Positions 8,364 to 21,030 of a DNA stretch of 64,000 nt are shown here, in pieces. This stretch comes from an uncultured Lachnospiraceae bacterium (GTDB taxonomy: Bacteria; Bacillota; Clostridia; Lachnospirales; Lachnospiraceae), in contig CAJKGK010000017.1 in NCBI GenBank assembly GCA_905199445.1, positions 1 through 64,000 on the forward strand. Reading direction: 5' to 3'. The notes beneath the pieces were generated by a model. The model was given only the letters and a program-made list of their open reading frames with translations, was not told the DNA's origin and ran no database searches. Numbering within the stretch: the stretch's first letter is position 1; every line of letters starts with the position of its first letter. A program made the translations under genes and the position numbers.

Positions 8364-10031
8364 ATGGAAAATGAAGTTGTTTCTAAAAATTTTATCGAAC
8401 AGATTATAGAAAAGGATATCGAAGAGGGGCATGTCAGACAGGTGTGTACGCGTTTTCCGCCGGAACCAAACGGTTATCTGCACATCGGTCATGCGAAGTC
8501 TATTTTACTTAATTATGGCCTGGCAAAAAAATATGGCGGCCGTTTTAACCTGAGATTTGATGACACGAACCCAACAAAGGAAAAAACGGAATTTGTACAT
8601 TCAATTATTGAAGATGTGGAGTGGCTGGGAGCCAAATATGACGGAGAGGTTTTATTTGCCTCCAATTATTTTGAACAGATGTATGAAGCCGCTGTAAAGC
8701 TGATAAAAAAAGGCAAAGCCTATGTGTGCGATCTGACGGCGGAGCAGATTCGTGAATACAGAGGGACACTGACAGAGCCCGGAAAAGACAGTCCGTACCG
8801 GGACCGCAGTATTGAAGAAAATCTGGATTTGTTTGAACGTATGAAAAACGGAGAATTTGAGGATGGCTCCAAGGTTCTCAGAGCCAAAATTGATATGGCA
8901 TCTCCGAACATTAATATGAGAGATCCAGTTATTTATCGTGTGGCTCGTATGACTCACCATAATACAGGGGACCAGTGGTGTATTTATCCGATGTATGATT
9001 TTGCCCATCCCATTGAGGATGCAATTGAGGGAATCAGTCATTCCATCTGTACTCTGGAATTTGAAGATCACCGTCCGCTTTATGACTGGGTTGTTACAGA
9101 ACTGGAATATGAGATGCCTCCAAAGCAGATTGAGTTTGCCAAGCTTTATCTGCAGAATGTAATTACAGGCAAGCGCTATATTAAAAGACTTGTGGAGGAT
9201 GGAATTGTAGACGGCTGGGATGATCCAAGACTGGTTTCTATAGCAGCTCTTCGCCGTCGTGGCTTTACACCGGAATCTATAAAAATGTTTATGGAACTGG
9301 TCGGAGTATCTAAGAGCAACAGTGCCGTGGATTATGCGATGCTGGAATACTGCATCCGTGAAGACCTGAAGCTGAAAAGAAGCCGTATGATGGCTGTTTT
9401 GGACCCTGTAAAGCTGATTATTGATAACTATCCGGAAGGCCAGGTTGAGTATATGGAAGTGGCCAATAACCAGGAGAATGAAACGCTGGGTTCAAGAACC
9501 GTTCCGTTTTGCCGGGAGCTGTATATTGAGCGGGAAGATTTTATGGAGGTGCCTCCGAAGAAGTATTTTCGTCTGTATCCGGGAAATGAAGTACGTCTGA
9601 TGAATGCTTATTTTGTCACCTGCACCGATTTTGTGAAGGATGAAAACGGCAGGGTAACGGAAATTCACTGTACTTATGATCCTGAAACACGCAGCGGCAG
9701 CGGATTTACAGGGCGTAAGGTTAAAGGAACGATCCATTGGGTAGCTGCACCTTATGCCACAAAGGCCGAAGTTCGTCTGTATGAAAACCTTGTTGATGAA
9801 GAAAAGGGTGTTTATAATAAGGAGGATGGTTCATTAAATCTGAATCCAAATTCTCTGACTGTGCTTAAAGAGTGCTATCTGGAGCCTAGTTTTGATCAGG
9901 CTAAAGGGGGAGACAGCTTCCAGTTTGTACGTCAGGGATATTTCTGCGTGGATGTGAAAGATTCTGCACCGGATCATCTGGTATTTAACCGGATTGTATC
10001 TTTAAAAAGCTCTTATAAGCCGGGAAAATAA
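8364..10031 (+). CDS. glnS: Glutaminyl-tRNA synthetase
   Basis: This class I synthetase charges tRNA-Gln directly. The catalytic core has [18 protein letters not shown] (HIGH motif, residues about 27-44), [11 protein letters not shown] and the conserved GWDDPRL. The second ATP loop, which is VMSKRK-like in Escherichia coli, reads V-I-T-G-K-R at residues 266-271, so the classical KMSKS serine is replaced by Gly. The C-terminal beta-barrel anticodon domain is complete (555 residues in all). GGGAGG lies somewhat far (about 14 nt) from the ATG at 8364; no better start is seen. The gene appears monocistronic and is closed by a terminator at about 10092. Confidence 0.95.
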   Translation: MENEVVSKNFIEQIIEKDIEEGHVRQVCTRFPPEPNGYLHIGHAKSILLNYGLAKKYGGRFNLRFDDTNPTKEKTEFVHSIIEDVEWLGAKYDGEVLFASNYFEQMYEAAVKLIKKGKAYVCDLTAEQIREYRGTLTEPGKDSPYRDRSIEENLDLFERMKNGEFEDGSKVLRAKIDMASPNINMRDPVIYRVARMTHHNTGDQWCIYPMYDFAHPIEDAIEGISHSICTLEFEDHRPLYDWVVTELEYEMPPKQIEFAKLYLQNVITGKRYIKRLVEDGIVDGWDDPRLVSIAALRRRGFTPESIKMFMELVGVSKSNSAVDYAMLEYCIREDLKLKRSRMMAVLDPVKLIIDNYPEGQVEYMEVANNQENETLGSRTVPFCRELYIEREDFMEVPPKKYFRLYPGNEVRLMNAYFVTCTDFVKDENGRVTEIHCTYDPETRSGSGFTGRKVKGTIHWVAAPYATKAEVRLYENLVDEEKGVYNKEDGSLNLNPNSLTVLKECYLEPSFDQAKGGDSFQFVRQGYFCVDVKDSAPDHLVFNRIVSLKSSYKPGK

Positions 10032-10091
10032 TCGGTCATTAAATTTAAATAAACACATACCGTCAGGCCGCAGCTGGACGACGGTAAAAAA

Positions 10092-10117
10092 GGAGCCTGC
10101 TTGCAGGCTTCTTTTTT
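10092..10117 (+). terminator. Terminator of glnS
   Basis: GAGCCTGC pairs with GCAGGCTTC around a tiny TT loop and is followed by a run of T. It lies 60 nt past the glnS stop. Confidence 0.85.
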
Positions 10118-10285
10118 GTTGGGAAATTGTAAATCTGCAGAAAAAACAAAATGACAAAAATTAGAAAAATAAAGAAAAACAGAGATTTCAAGAGATAATT
10201 AAAGATAATACAGAAAAAACGGATGATAAAACCCAAGACGTGCATTTGCATAAATGACATAAAAAACATATTATAATTACATCAG

Positions 10286-10312
10286 TTAGCACTCGGGTTT
10301 GATGAGTGCTAA
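10286..10312 (+). promoter_or_regulatory. CIRCE operator of groESL (HrcA binding site)
   Basis: TTAGCACTC, 9 nt, GAGTGCTAA is a perfect match to the CIRCE inverted repeat bound by the heat-shock repressor HrcA. A TATAAT -10 box lies just upstream at 10272-10277, so the operator covers the start of transcription. The -35 box is poorly defined. hrcA itself is not in this window. Confidence 0.97.
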
Positions 10313-10357
10313 TAACTGACAATTATCGTCAAAAAGTCTTTAAGGAGGAATTCAGAT

Positions 10358-10642
10358 ATGAAATTAGTACCATTAGGAGACAGAGTTGTATTAAAACAGT
10401 TGGTTGCCGAAGAAACAACAAAATCCGGTATTTTACTGACCGGTCAGGCTAAGGAAAAGCCACAGGAAGCAGAGGTTGTCGCAGTAGGACCAGGCGGAAT
10501 GGTTGACGGTAAGGAAGTCATCATGCAGGTTGCAGTTGGTTCTAAGGTTATTTATTCCAAATATGCCGGAACAGAAGTTAAGCTGGATGGTGAAGAATAT
10601 ATCATTGTTAAACAAGGCGATATTCTTGCAGTTGTTGAATAA
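10358..10642 (+). CDS. groES: Co-chaperonin GroES
   Basis: GroES forms the heptameric lid of the GroEL folding chamber. The 94-residue protein begins MKLVPLGDRVVLKQL and contains the mobile loop region (ETTKSGILLTGQAKEKPQEAE is the classic pattern, residues 20-40) and GSKVIYSKYAGTEVK. An AAGGAGG ribosome site precedes the ATG. It is 62 nt upstream of groEL in the CIRCE-regulated operon. Confidence 0.98.
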   Translation: MKLVPLGDRVVLKQLVAEETTKSGILLTGQAKEKPQEAEVVAVGPGGMVDGKEVIMQVAVGSKVIYSKYAGTEVKLDGEEYIIVKQGDILAVVE

Positions 10643-10671
10643 ATTGATAAACAGGTATCCTGACCGGATGA

Positions 10672-12327
<1,656 letters not shown>

Positions 12328-12377
12328 TCTTCATAAGATTATAAACCATACAGAAGCTGTAAAAAATTTGGTTATTA

Positions 12378-12440
12378 AAATCCGGTCGTCGGGGAAGATG
12401 CGTTTAGCAATCAGCTTCCCTGATGACCGGATTTTTTTGT
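12378..12440 (+). terminator. Terminator of groESL
   Basis: A long stem forms between AATCCGGTCGTCGGGGAAG and CTTCCCTGATGACCGGATT (two mismatches at most) and is followed by TTTTTTT. It lies 50 nt past the groEL stop. Confidence 0.92.
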
Positions 12441-12559
12441 AAAAATTATATAAAATTTTATATATAGTTTGAAAAATTTTATTATTACCTCTTTATATTC
12501 TGGCGGAAATCAGTTATAATAAATGACAATGAATTAAGTTGCTATTGGAGGATAAGATT

Positions 12560-13087
12560 ATGGTAAGTTCATCAGGAGATGTATTCTCCGAAGTCCTTGT
12601 GAAGCGTAAAATTACGCCGGCAAACATTGTGGTTCGTGTGATCTGCGGGATTATAGCACTGGCCATTCTGGTTCTGTTTTTAATCGGCTTTTTTGCCCTG
12701 GTTCCCGGACTGTTTATTTTTGCGATTATCATTCTTGTAATCGAATACTTTGTGATCAAGTTTCAAAAAGTGGAATATGAGTACATATTCACATCCGGTG
12801 ACCTGGATTTTGATCAGCTTTCCGGTGATTTCAGACGTAAAAGAAAGCTGAGTCTTACATTTGAATCTATGGAAATGATTGCTCCGGAAGATTCTCATGA
12901 ATTGGACCCGTTTAGAAACGGTGATTTTAAAGTTTATGATTTTTCATCCCGCGATAAAAATAATAAGCGATATGTGTATATCGGAAGCAGCAAAGATAAC
13001 AAACGGGTGAAGGTTTATTTCGAGCCATCTGAGAAAATGCTTGATAATATGTATAATTATTCGCCGAGAAAAGTTAAGCGTGCATAA
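12560..13087 (+). CDS. Small membrane protein of unknown function (possibly DUF6106)
   Basis: The 175-residue protein has a short cytosolic N-terminus (MVSSSGDVFSEVLVKRK). A double hydrophobic hairpin follows (residues about 22-60) and then a soluble C-terminal domain rich in charged and aromatic residues (YEYIFTSGDLDFDQL, SRDKNNKRYVYIGS). The arrangement reminds me of the DUF6106 proteins of Lachnospiraceae, but this is recall and not a search. GGAGG precedes the ATG at 12560. The gene stands alone between groEL and guaB. Function is unknown. Confidence 0.75.
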   Translation: MVSSSGDVFSEVLVKRKITPANIVVRVICGIIALAILVLFLIGFFALVPGLFIFAIIILVIEYFVIKFQKVEYEYIFTSGDLDFDQLSGDFRRKRKLSLTFESMEMIAPEDSHELDPFRNGDFKVYDFSSRDKNNKRYVYIGSSKDNKRVKVYFEPSEKMLDNMYNYSPRKVKRA

Positions 13088-13170
13088 AATCAGAAGTTCT
13101 GAGTATTTTAAATCCTATTGATTTAAGTAATATTAATAAGACTGTTAAGTATTTATTATAATTGTGCAGG

Positions 13171-13199
13171 TTGACTTTTTGAAAATGTTTTGTTACACT
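13171..13199 (+). promoter_or_regulatory. Promoter of guaB
   Basis: TTGACT (13171-13176) and TACACT (13194-13199) are 17 nt apart. Transcription would begin near 13206, placing the 67-nt hairpin at the 5' end of the messenger. Confidence 0.65.
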
Positions 13200-13222
13200 T
13201 GTAAACACTATAAAGGTACTTT

Positions 13223-14800
<1,578 letters not shown>

Positions 14801-14859
14801 TTGGGCAGCATCTGAAGCAAAAAAGGAAAGCTGCATTATTGCAGCCTGGAAGAAATTAC

Positions 14860-15609
14860 ATGATTGATGAAAGATGGGGTTCTATGGACAGAAAAACAGA
14901 ACAACATAATCATAGCAGTCGTACAGGCCGTGCCGGTGAAAACCGGCACGGCTATGTGCGTTATATGAAAAAGGAAAAGTATAAGGCAGCTTTAATTGTA
15001 CTTTTAGTCTTTGTTATTATTTTGGCGATCTGGCTGGTGATTTGGAAAAATTCCGGAAGTGTGGCTGTTTTTGACAGTCATCTAAGTGAAGAACAAATTC
15101 AGGCCCTTAAACCGGATATTGATGTGGAGCTTTTAACGCCCAACCCCTATTCCAGGCCACAAACGCCAACCGATGGAATTAAGGGAATCGTGGTTCACTA
15201 TACAGCAAATCCTGGATCAACAGCCATACAGAACAGAAATTATTTTGAAGGGCTTAAAGACAGCCATGAGACGTATGCCAGCAGTAATTTTATTGTAGGT
15301 ATTGATGGTGAAATTGTTCAGTGTATACCCACCAATGAAGTGGCGTATGCTTCCAACAATAGAAATCATGACACCGTTTCCATCGAAACCTGCCATCCGG
15401 ATGCCACCGGAAAATTTACTGATGCAACTTATGATTCCCTTGTTCATCTCGTGGGATGGCTCTGCATTTATCTGGAGGTTTCACCAGACCAGGTGATTCG
15501 TCATTATGATGTCACCGGTAAGTCCTGTCCCCTGTATTTTGTGGAACATGAAGATGCCTGGGAAGATTTTAAGGGTGATGTGAGATCATGGGTGGAAAAA
15601 AATACATAG
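14860..15609 (+). CDS. Membrane-anchored N-acetylmuramoyl-L-alanine amidase (Amidase_2)
   Basis: A basic, His/Arg-rich cytosolic head (residues 1-44) is followed by one transmembrane helix (about 45-64) and an extracytoplasmic domain. The Amidase_2/PGRP fold is seen in GIVVHYTANPGSTA (first zinc His), SSNFIVGIDGEIVQCIP, SIETCHPDATG and VIRHYDVTGKSCP (second zinc His, then the Lys/Cys segment). It probably cleaves the amide between muramic acid and L-Ala in peptidoglycan. The start at 14860 follows GGAAG; an in-frame ATG at 14884 is a possible alternative. It lies 59 nt after guaB and may be read through from it. Confidence 0.9.
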   Translation: MIDERWGSMDRKTEQHNHSSRTGRAGENRHGYVRYMKKEKYKAALIVLLVFVIILAIWLVIWKNSGSVAVFDSHLSEEQIQALKPDIDVELLTPNPYSRPQTPTDGIKGIVVHYTANPGSTAIQNRNYFEGLKDSHETYASSNFIVGIDGEIVQCIPTNEVAYASNNRNHDTVSIETCHPDATGKFTDATYDSLVHLVGWLCIYLEVSPDQVIRHYDVTGKSCPLYFVEHEDAWEDFKGDVRSWVEKNT

Positions 15610-15681
15610 GCTGTGTTATAATTGTCTATACTTATAGCAGTTATACCCTTGTCAGGTGAGGGTAAAGAAAGGGTGAAAATA

Positions 15682-18606
15682 ATGATGAATCAGTTTGAAC
15701 ATATAGTTCCTGAATATGAATTGATCTCTCAGGAATATATCGAGGAGGTCAAGTCCTGGGCCGGGCTTTTAAGACATAAAAAAACAGGTGCCAAAGTGGC
15801 TGTTTTGTCCAATGAAGACAAAAATAAGGTCTTTAATATTGCCTTTCGAACACCGCCAAAGGACAGCACAGGTGTTGCCCATATTCTGGAACATTCGGTG
15901 CTATGCGGATCCAGAAAATTTCCGCCGAAGGATCCCTTTGTGGAATTGGTCAAGGGGTCTTTAAATACATTTTTAAATGCCATGACTTATCCGGATAAAA
16001 CGATGTACCCGGTGGCCAGCTGTAATGACAAGGATTTTCATAATCTGATGCATGTTTATCTGGATGCGGTATTTTATCCCAATATTTACAGCAGAAAAGA
16101 GATTTTTGAACAGGAAGGCTGGCATTATGAGCTGGAGCGCAGGGATGGGGAATTAACATATAATGGAGTCGTTTATAATGAAATGAAGGGCGCATTCTCT
16201 TCGCCGGAGCAGGTGCTTTACAGAATGATTACGACAACCCTGTTCCCGGATACAACCTACAGTGTGGAATCAGGCGGAGATCCGGATCATATCCCTGAAT
16301 TAACCTATGAACAGTTTTTAGACTTTCACAGCAGATATTATCATCCGTCCAACAGTTATATTTATCTGTACGGAGATTTTAATGTCAATGAACAGCTGGA
16401 ATTTATAGATAAAGAATATCTGAGTCACTTTGATGCCCTGGCGGTGGATTCCCAGATCAGTCTGCAAAAGCCATTTGATCATATGCATGAAGTGGTTGAA
16501 AAATATGCGCTGGGAAGCAGCGAGCAGGAGAAGGATAATACGTATTTGTCCTATAATGTGGTGCTGAAAGACACTCTGGATCCAGCCATGCATACAGCCT
16601 TTCAGATTTTGGATTATGTTCTGATGAGTGCTCCGGGCGCTGTACTTAAAAAGGCTTTGATTGACAGCGGTATTGCCCGGGATGTACTGGGGGATTACAG
16701 CAGCAGCGCAAGACAACCTTATATGTCTATTATCGCCAAAAATTCCAATACAAAGGATAAGGAAACCTTTTTATCCGTGATTCGTCAGACCCTTGAAAAG
16801 CTTGTGAGAGAAGGCATTAACCGGCGTTCTCTGGAAGGTGCCATTAATTACTTTGAATTCCGTTTCCGCGAGGCTGATTACGGGCGTTTCCCTGCAGGCC
16901 TGATGTATGGCATTCAGATGATGGACAGCTGGCTTTATGATGATCAGGCACCGTTTATTCATCTGAAATGCTATGACGATTTCGCTTTTCTGAGAAGCCA
17001 GATGGAAACCGGTTATTTTGAAAATCTGATTGAAAAATACCTTTTGAATAATCCCCATGCCTCTTTGCTGATTCTTGAACCGGAAAAAGGCCAGGCAACC
17101 CTGCGGGAGAACCGGCTTAAAGAAAGACTGGCGGCCTATAAGGCATCCCTGAGTGATGAACAGCTGGATGAGCTTATCGAGGCAACCAAACATCTGAAAT
17201 ATTATCAGGAAACCCCTTCTACACAGGCGGAGCTTGAAACAATTCCCATGCTCTCTGTGGCGGATATTGATCAAACAATTGAACCCGTGGTTAACAGCGA
17301 ATCTTTTTATGAAGGCTATCAGCTGCTTTCTCATAATTACGATACAAGGGGAATTGGTTATGTAAAGCTGATCTTTGATATGCGCCGTCTGCCTGAACGC
17401 CTGCTTCCTTATGCAGGTCTGCTGACCAATATTTTAGGAAATGCAGATACAAAAAATTATACCTACCAGGATCTGACGGACGAAATCAACATTTATACCG
17501 GAGGCATTGGTGCTTATATTAATATTTATCAGGAATGGGATAAAGAAAACGGCTATCATCCCAAGTTTGAAGTGTCCGGAAAGGCCATGTTTGACCGGAT
17601 GGATGTATTGCTGAAGCTGATGGGCGAATTGATTTTCACCACAAAGTTTGAGGATACGAAGCGGATCAGAGAGATTGTGGCACAGACCAAATCCAGACTT
17701 CAAATGTACATGAACGGCAGCGGTCACGTCGTTGCTGTGGGAAGAGCCACATCCTTTTTCTCGGAATCTGGTTATTACAGGGAACAGACATCAGGTCTGG
17801 CATATTATCAGTTTATCAAAAAACTGGATGAGCAGTTTGATTCTATGGCGGATGCGCTGACTAGGGGGCTCAAAGAAACAGCAGCGGCGCTGTTTAGGAA
17901 AGAAAATCTTTTAGTGGATGCAACCTGCCAGGACGATGGTATTAAGGCTTTGGAATCATCCCTTAAGGTGTTGGACGATGGTTTTTACACCTGCCCTGCA
18001 GCAGAGGGCAGCATTGGGTTTGAACCAAAAACCCGCAGTGAAGCTTTTCTTACATCCGGTATGGTTCAGTATGATGTGATGGCTGGCAACTTTAAAAAGG
18101 CAGGATTTGAATATCATGGCGGACTTCACGTGCTTAAGATTGTGATGGACTATGAATATATGTGGACAAACCTGCGTGTCAAAGGCGGTGCCTATGGCTG
18201 TATGTGTGGCTTCTCTGTTAACGGTAATGCTTATTTTGCGTCTTACAGAGATCCGAATCTGAAAGAAACACTGGATATTTACAGAGGCTGCGGGGATTAT
18301 CTGAGAAGCTTTAATATTAGCGACCGGGATATGAATAAATATATTATCGGTGCCATCAGTGCCATGGATGTGCCAATGACGCCACAGATTGCCGGTGCCC
18401 GTTCGCTGGCTGCCTATATTGGCGGCATCAGTGAAGCGGATTATCAGAAGGTTAGAGATGAACTGCTTTCTACAAATCAGGAGACGATCCGGGGTTTTGC
18501 CCCTTTGGTGGAAAGCTTTGTCAATCAGAATAATATCTGCGTTGTGGGCAGTGAAAGCCAGATCGATGCCAATAAGGACATTTTTGACACCATAGAAGCT
18601 TTGTAA
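15682..18606 (+). CDS. M16C-family zinc metallopeptidase (presequence-protease-like)
   Basis: This is a large two-lobed insulinase-superfamily peptidase of 974 residues. The inverted zinc motif HILEH (His67, Glu70, His71) lies in THE context GVAHILEHSVLCGSRKFP, and the distal Glu sits in the NEMKGAFSSPEQ segment. The M16C-associated middle domain and an inactive second half (GGAYGCMCGFSVNGN near the C-terminus) complete the fold. Relatives are mitochondrial PreP and bacterial cytosolic oligopeptidases that degrade peptides inside the closed chamber. No signal peptide is seen. The start is placed at the first of two ATGs after AAAGGGTG; the upstream extension to 15622 lacks such a site. Confidence 0.94.
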   Translation: MMNQFEHIVPEYELISQEYIEEVKSWAGLLRHKKTGAKVAVLSNEDKNKVFNIAFRTPPKDSTGVAHILEHSVLCGSRKFPPKDPFVELVKGSLNTFLNAMTYPDKTMYPVASCNDKDFHNLMHVYLDAVFYPNIYSRKEIFEQEGWHYELERRDGELTYNGVVYNEMKGAFSSPEQVLYRMITTTLFPDTTYSVESGGDPDHIPELTYEQFLDFHSRYYHPSNSYIYLYGDFNVNEQLEFIDKEYLSHFDALAVDSQISLQKPFDHMHEVVEKYALGSSEQEKDNTYLSYNVVLKDTLDPAMHTAFQILDYVLMSAPGAVLKKALIDSGIARDVLGDYSSSARQPYMSIIAKNSNTKDKETFLSVIRQTLEKLVREGINRRSLEGAINYFEFRFREADYGRFPAGLMYGIQMMDSWLYDDQAPFIHLKCYDDFAFLRSQMETGYFENLIEKYLLNNPHASLLILEPEKGQATLRENRLKERLAAYKASLSDEQLDELIEATKHLKYYQETPSTQAELETIPMLSVADIDQTIEPVVNSESFYEGYQLLSHNYDTRGIGYVKLIFDMRRLPERLLPYAGLLTNILGNADTKNYTYQDLTDEINIYTGGIGAYINIYQEWDKENGYHPKFEVSGKAMFDRMDVLLKLMGELIFTTKFEDTKRIREIVAQTKSRLQMYMNGSGHVVAVGRATSFFSESGYYREQTSGLAYYQFIKKLDEQFDSMADALTRGLKETAAALFRKENLLVDATCQDDGIKALESSLKVLDDGFYTCPAAEGSIGFEPKTRSEAFLTSGMVQYDVMAGNFKKAGFEYHGGLHVLKIVMDYEYMWTNLRVKGGAYGCMCGFSVNGNAYFASYRDPNLKETLDIYRGCGDYLRSFNISDRDMNKYIIGAISAMDVPMTPQIAGARSLAAYIGGISEADYQKVRDELLSTNQETIRGFAPLVESFVNQNNICVVGSESQIDANKDIFDTIEAL

Positions 18607-18626
18607 ATGTATACGAATAGATGAAT

Positions 18627-18646
18627 GTGCCGCCGTCAGGCGGCAC
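18627..18646 (+). other. Short perfect hairpin between the peptidase gene and era
   Basis: GTGCCGCC and GGCGGCAC form an 8-bp GC-rich stem with a 4-nt loop just before the era ribosome site. There is no T-run, so it may be a weak attenuator, RNA processing or pause site. Confidence 0.5.
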
Positions 18647-18663
18647 CATGATGGGAGAGATTT

Positions 18664-19572
18664 ATGAAACAGCAGTTTAAATCCGGCTTTGTGACCCTGA
18701 TCGGGCGGCCGAATGTGGGAAAGTCTACTTTAATGAACCGGTTAATCGGACAAAAGATTGCCATTACCTCCAATAAGCCTCAGACGACAAGAAATCGTAT
18801 TCAGACCGTGTATACCAGTGAACAGGGGCAGATTGTTTTTGTGGATACCCCGGGAATTCATAAGGCGAAAAATAAGCTGGGAGAGTATATGGTGACCGTC
18901 GCTGAGCGGACACTTAAGGAAGTGGATGTTATTCTCTGGCTTGTGGAGCCTACAACTTTTATCGGAGCCGGTGAACGTCATATTGCACAGCAGCTGAAGA
19001 ATGTCCATACGCCGGTGATTTTGGTCATTAATAAAATTGACACGGTTAAAAAAGAAGAAATTTTGAAATTTATTGACACTTATAAAGATATTTGTGATTT
19101 TGCGGAAATTGTACCGTGTTCGGCCCTGAAAGGGGAGAATACCGATGAACTGATTCAGATTATCATGAAGTATCTTCCCGAAGGCCCTCAGTTTTATGAT
19201 GAGGATACGATTACCGATCAGCCGGAGCGCCAGATTGTGGCAGAGCTGATCCGGGAAAAGGCGCTTAGGCTTCTGGATGAGGAAATCCCTCATGGAATTG
19301 CAGTTTCTATTGAACAGATGAAGTCGCGGCGCCATGGACATATCGTGGATATTGATGCTACGATTATTTGTGAGCGGGATTCGCATAAGGGCATTATTAT
19401 TGGAAAGCAGGGCGCTATGCTGAAAAAGATCGGTTCCCAGGCCAGACTTGAAATTGAAAATCTTCTGGATATGAAAGTAAATCTTCAGTTATGGGTTAAG
19501 GTGAAAAAAGACTGGAGGGACAGTGATTTTCTGATCAAAAACTTTGGTTATGATAAGAAGGAAGGTTTATGA
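18664..19572 (+). CDS. era: GTPase Era
   Basis: Era is an essential GTPase that binds the 3' end of 16S rRNA and aids 30S maturation. G1 GRPNVGKST (residues 14-22), the G2-region NKPQTTRNRI, G3 DTPG and G4 NKID are all present. The C-terminal KH RNA-binding domain shows GIIIGKQGAMLKKIGSQAR. It is 302 residues, normal length. It overlaps recO by 4 nt (ATGA), the usual Firmicute arrangement. Confidence 0.98.
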   Translation: MKQQFKSGFVTLIGRPNVGKSTLMNRLIGQKIAITSNKPQTTRNRIQTVYTSEQGQIVFVDTPGIHKAKNKLGEYMVTVAERTLKEVDVILWLVEPTTFIGAGERHIAQQLKNVHTPVILVINKIDTVKKEEILKFIDTYKDICDFAEIVPCSALKGENTDELIQIIMKYLPEGPQFYDEDTITDQPERQIVAELIREKALRLLDEEIPHGIAVSIEQMKSRRHGHIVDIDATIICERDSHKGIIIGKQGAMLKKIGSQARLEIENLLDMKVNLQLWVKVKKDWRDSDFLIKNFGYDKKEGL

Positions 19573-20321
19573 CAGATCAGCTTAAACTGACCGGGATGAT
19601 TATCTCCGCCATGCCGGTGGGAGAGTATGACAAGCGGCTTGTTATTCTGACAACTAAAAGAGGTAAAATCACCGCATTTTCCAGAGGATCCAGGCGGCCT
19701 AAAAGTGCCATGCTGGGGGCCACAGAGCCTTTTGCCTTTGGTGAGTTTATGCTGGTTGAAGGCAGAGATGCCTATACGCTTATGGGTGCCAGTATTTCTA
19801 ATTATTTTATGGAACTGAGAGAAGACCTGACGGCAGCATGCTATGGTTTTTATTTTCTGGAATTTGCAGGATATTATGGCAGAGAGAATGCTGACGCAAC
19901 AGAAATCTTAAAGCTTTTATATCAGTCTTTGCGGGTTTTATGTCGAAAGATTATTGATTTTAGGCTGGTTCGCAGGATTTTTGAGCTGAAATTGCTGGTG
20001 ATTGAAGGGGAATATCCTCAGTGCTTTAGCTGCGTTCGGTGTCAGGGTACGCAGCAGCTGAATTTTTTCAGCTTTTTTCGTGCTGGTGTGATCTGTGACA
20101 AGTGCCGTCCTTTGGAGCAGGATGTTAAAGTACTGCATCCGTCCACTGTTTATACAATGCAGTATATTGTCAGTGCGCCGGTAGAAAGACTGTATACTTT
20201 TACTGTTTCAGCGGATGTAAGAAAAGATCTGGAGGCGGTAATGGATCAGTATTTGAAGCTCCACATTGACCGAAAGTTTAAAACTCTGGATATGCTGGAA
20301 CTCATTGGAGAGAAAACATAA
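19569..20321 (+). CDS. recO: DNA repair protein RecO
   Basis: RecO helps load RecA on gapped DNA with RecF and RecR. The N-terminal OB fold (TGMIISAMPVGEYDKRLVILT) and the following RGKITAFSRGSRRPKS segment are characteristic. The central zinc site is C-F-S-C-V-R-C plus C-D-K-C (residues about 155-180). Full length at 250 residues. It is translationally coupled to era by the 4-nt overlap. Confidence 0.96.
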   Translation: MTDQLKLTGMIISAMPVGEYDKRLVILTTKRGKITAFSRGSRRPKSAMLGATEPFAFGEFMLVEGRDAYTLMGASISNYFMELREDLTAACYGFYFLEFAGYYGRENADATEILKLLYQSLRVLCRKIIDFRLVRRIFELKLLVIEGEYPQCFSCVRCQGTQQLNFFSFFRAGVICDKCRPLEQDVKVLHPSTVYTMQYIVSAPVERLYTFTVSADVRKDLEAVMDQYLKLHIDRKFKTLDMLELIGEKT

Positions 20322-20330
20322 AGAAAAATA

Positions 20331-20359
20331 TTGAAAACATTCAGAATAAACGCTACAAT
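20331..20359 (+). promoter_or_regulatory. Promoter of the lipoprotein-glyS unit
   Basis: TTGAAA (20331-20336) and TACAAT (20354-20359) are exactly 17 nt apart, directly after recO and 30 nt before the lipoprotein start. Confidence 0.7.
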
Positions 20360-20388
20360 ATATAAGTCTGTATAACAGGAGGAAGCCG

Positions 20389-20997
20389 ATGAAAAAAAGA
20401 TTGACAGCCCTGCTTGTGGCAGGCGGACTGATTCTGACCTTTGCTGCCGGCTGTAAAGGTCGGGCTGATTTATCAAAGGCCGCAGAAAGTACCATTGCCA
20501 TTAACGGTGATGGAAGTGTTTCCGAGGTCAGCATAGAACGCTTTGAAGAAAGCTATTATTCCCTGGATGATTTGACGGCTTATGTCAATGATTCAGTGAA
20601 GGCATATAATCAGGAACATCCGATATCGGATGAAGATGAAGAAGCCATGGCCATTACTGTGGAGCAGGTGAGTGTGGAGGATGCTTCTGCCAGGGTAGAG
20701 CTTTCTTATGCAACGGTGACGGATTATGTAAATTTTAATCATGTGGATCTGAAGTATATGGAAACGGCGTCTGCCCAGAGTGAATGGGCCGATCAGGAGA
20801 TGACAGACGTTAAGGGAACGTCTGTGGGGCGTCTGGATTCTATAGAAAATCTGGACCGGTACAAGATGCTTGTTGTTTATGCGCCGGGTCAGGTTGTAGT
20901 TGACGGAAAAGTTGCTTATGTCAGCAGCGGTGCACAGATTTCAGATAAAAAGACTGTGGTGTGTACACAAGTGCCATCGGTCATTTTATATAAGTAA
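20389..20997 (+). CDS. Hypothetical lipoprotein
   Basis: The 202-residue protein starts MKKRLTALLVAGG and has a clear lipobox AAGC with Cys22, so it should be a lipid-anchored surface protein. The mature part is acidic, with a conserved-looking core (ERFEESYYSLDDLTAYVND, ARVELSYATVTDYVNFNH). No enzyme motif is visible. AGGAGG precedes the ATG. It lies 33 nt upstream of glyS and probably shares its transcript. I do not recognise a named family; it resembles small lipoproteins of unknown function in Lachnospiraceae. Confidence 0.8.
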   Translation: MKKRLTALLVAGGLILTFAAGCKGRADLSKAAESTIAINGDGSVSEVSIERFEESYYSLDDLTAYVNDSVKAYNQEHPISDEDEEAMAITVEQVSVEDASARVELSYATVTDYVNFNHVDLKYMETASAQSEWADQEMTDVKGTSVGRLDSIENLDRYKMLVVYAPGQVVVDGKVAYVSSGAQISDKKTVVCTQVPSVILYK

Positions 20998-21030
20998 ATG
21001 AGTAATACAATAATTGCGAGGTAGAAAGTC

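Noticed and set aside
10063..10269. 68-residue minus-strand hydrophobic frame between glnS and groES
   Set aside because: Low-complexity product of an AT-rich intergenic region that already holds a terminator and the groESL promoter.
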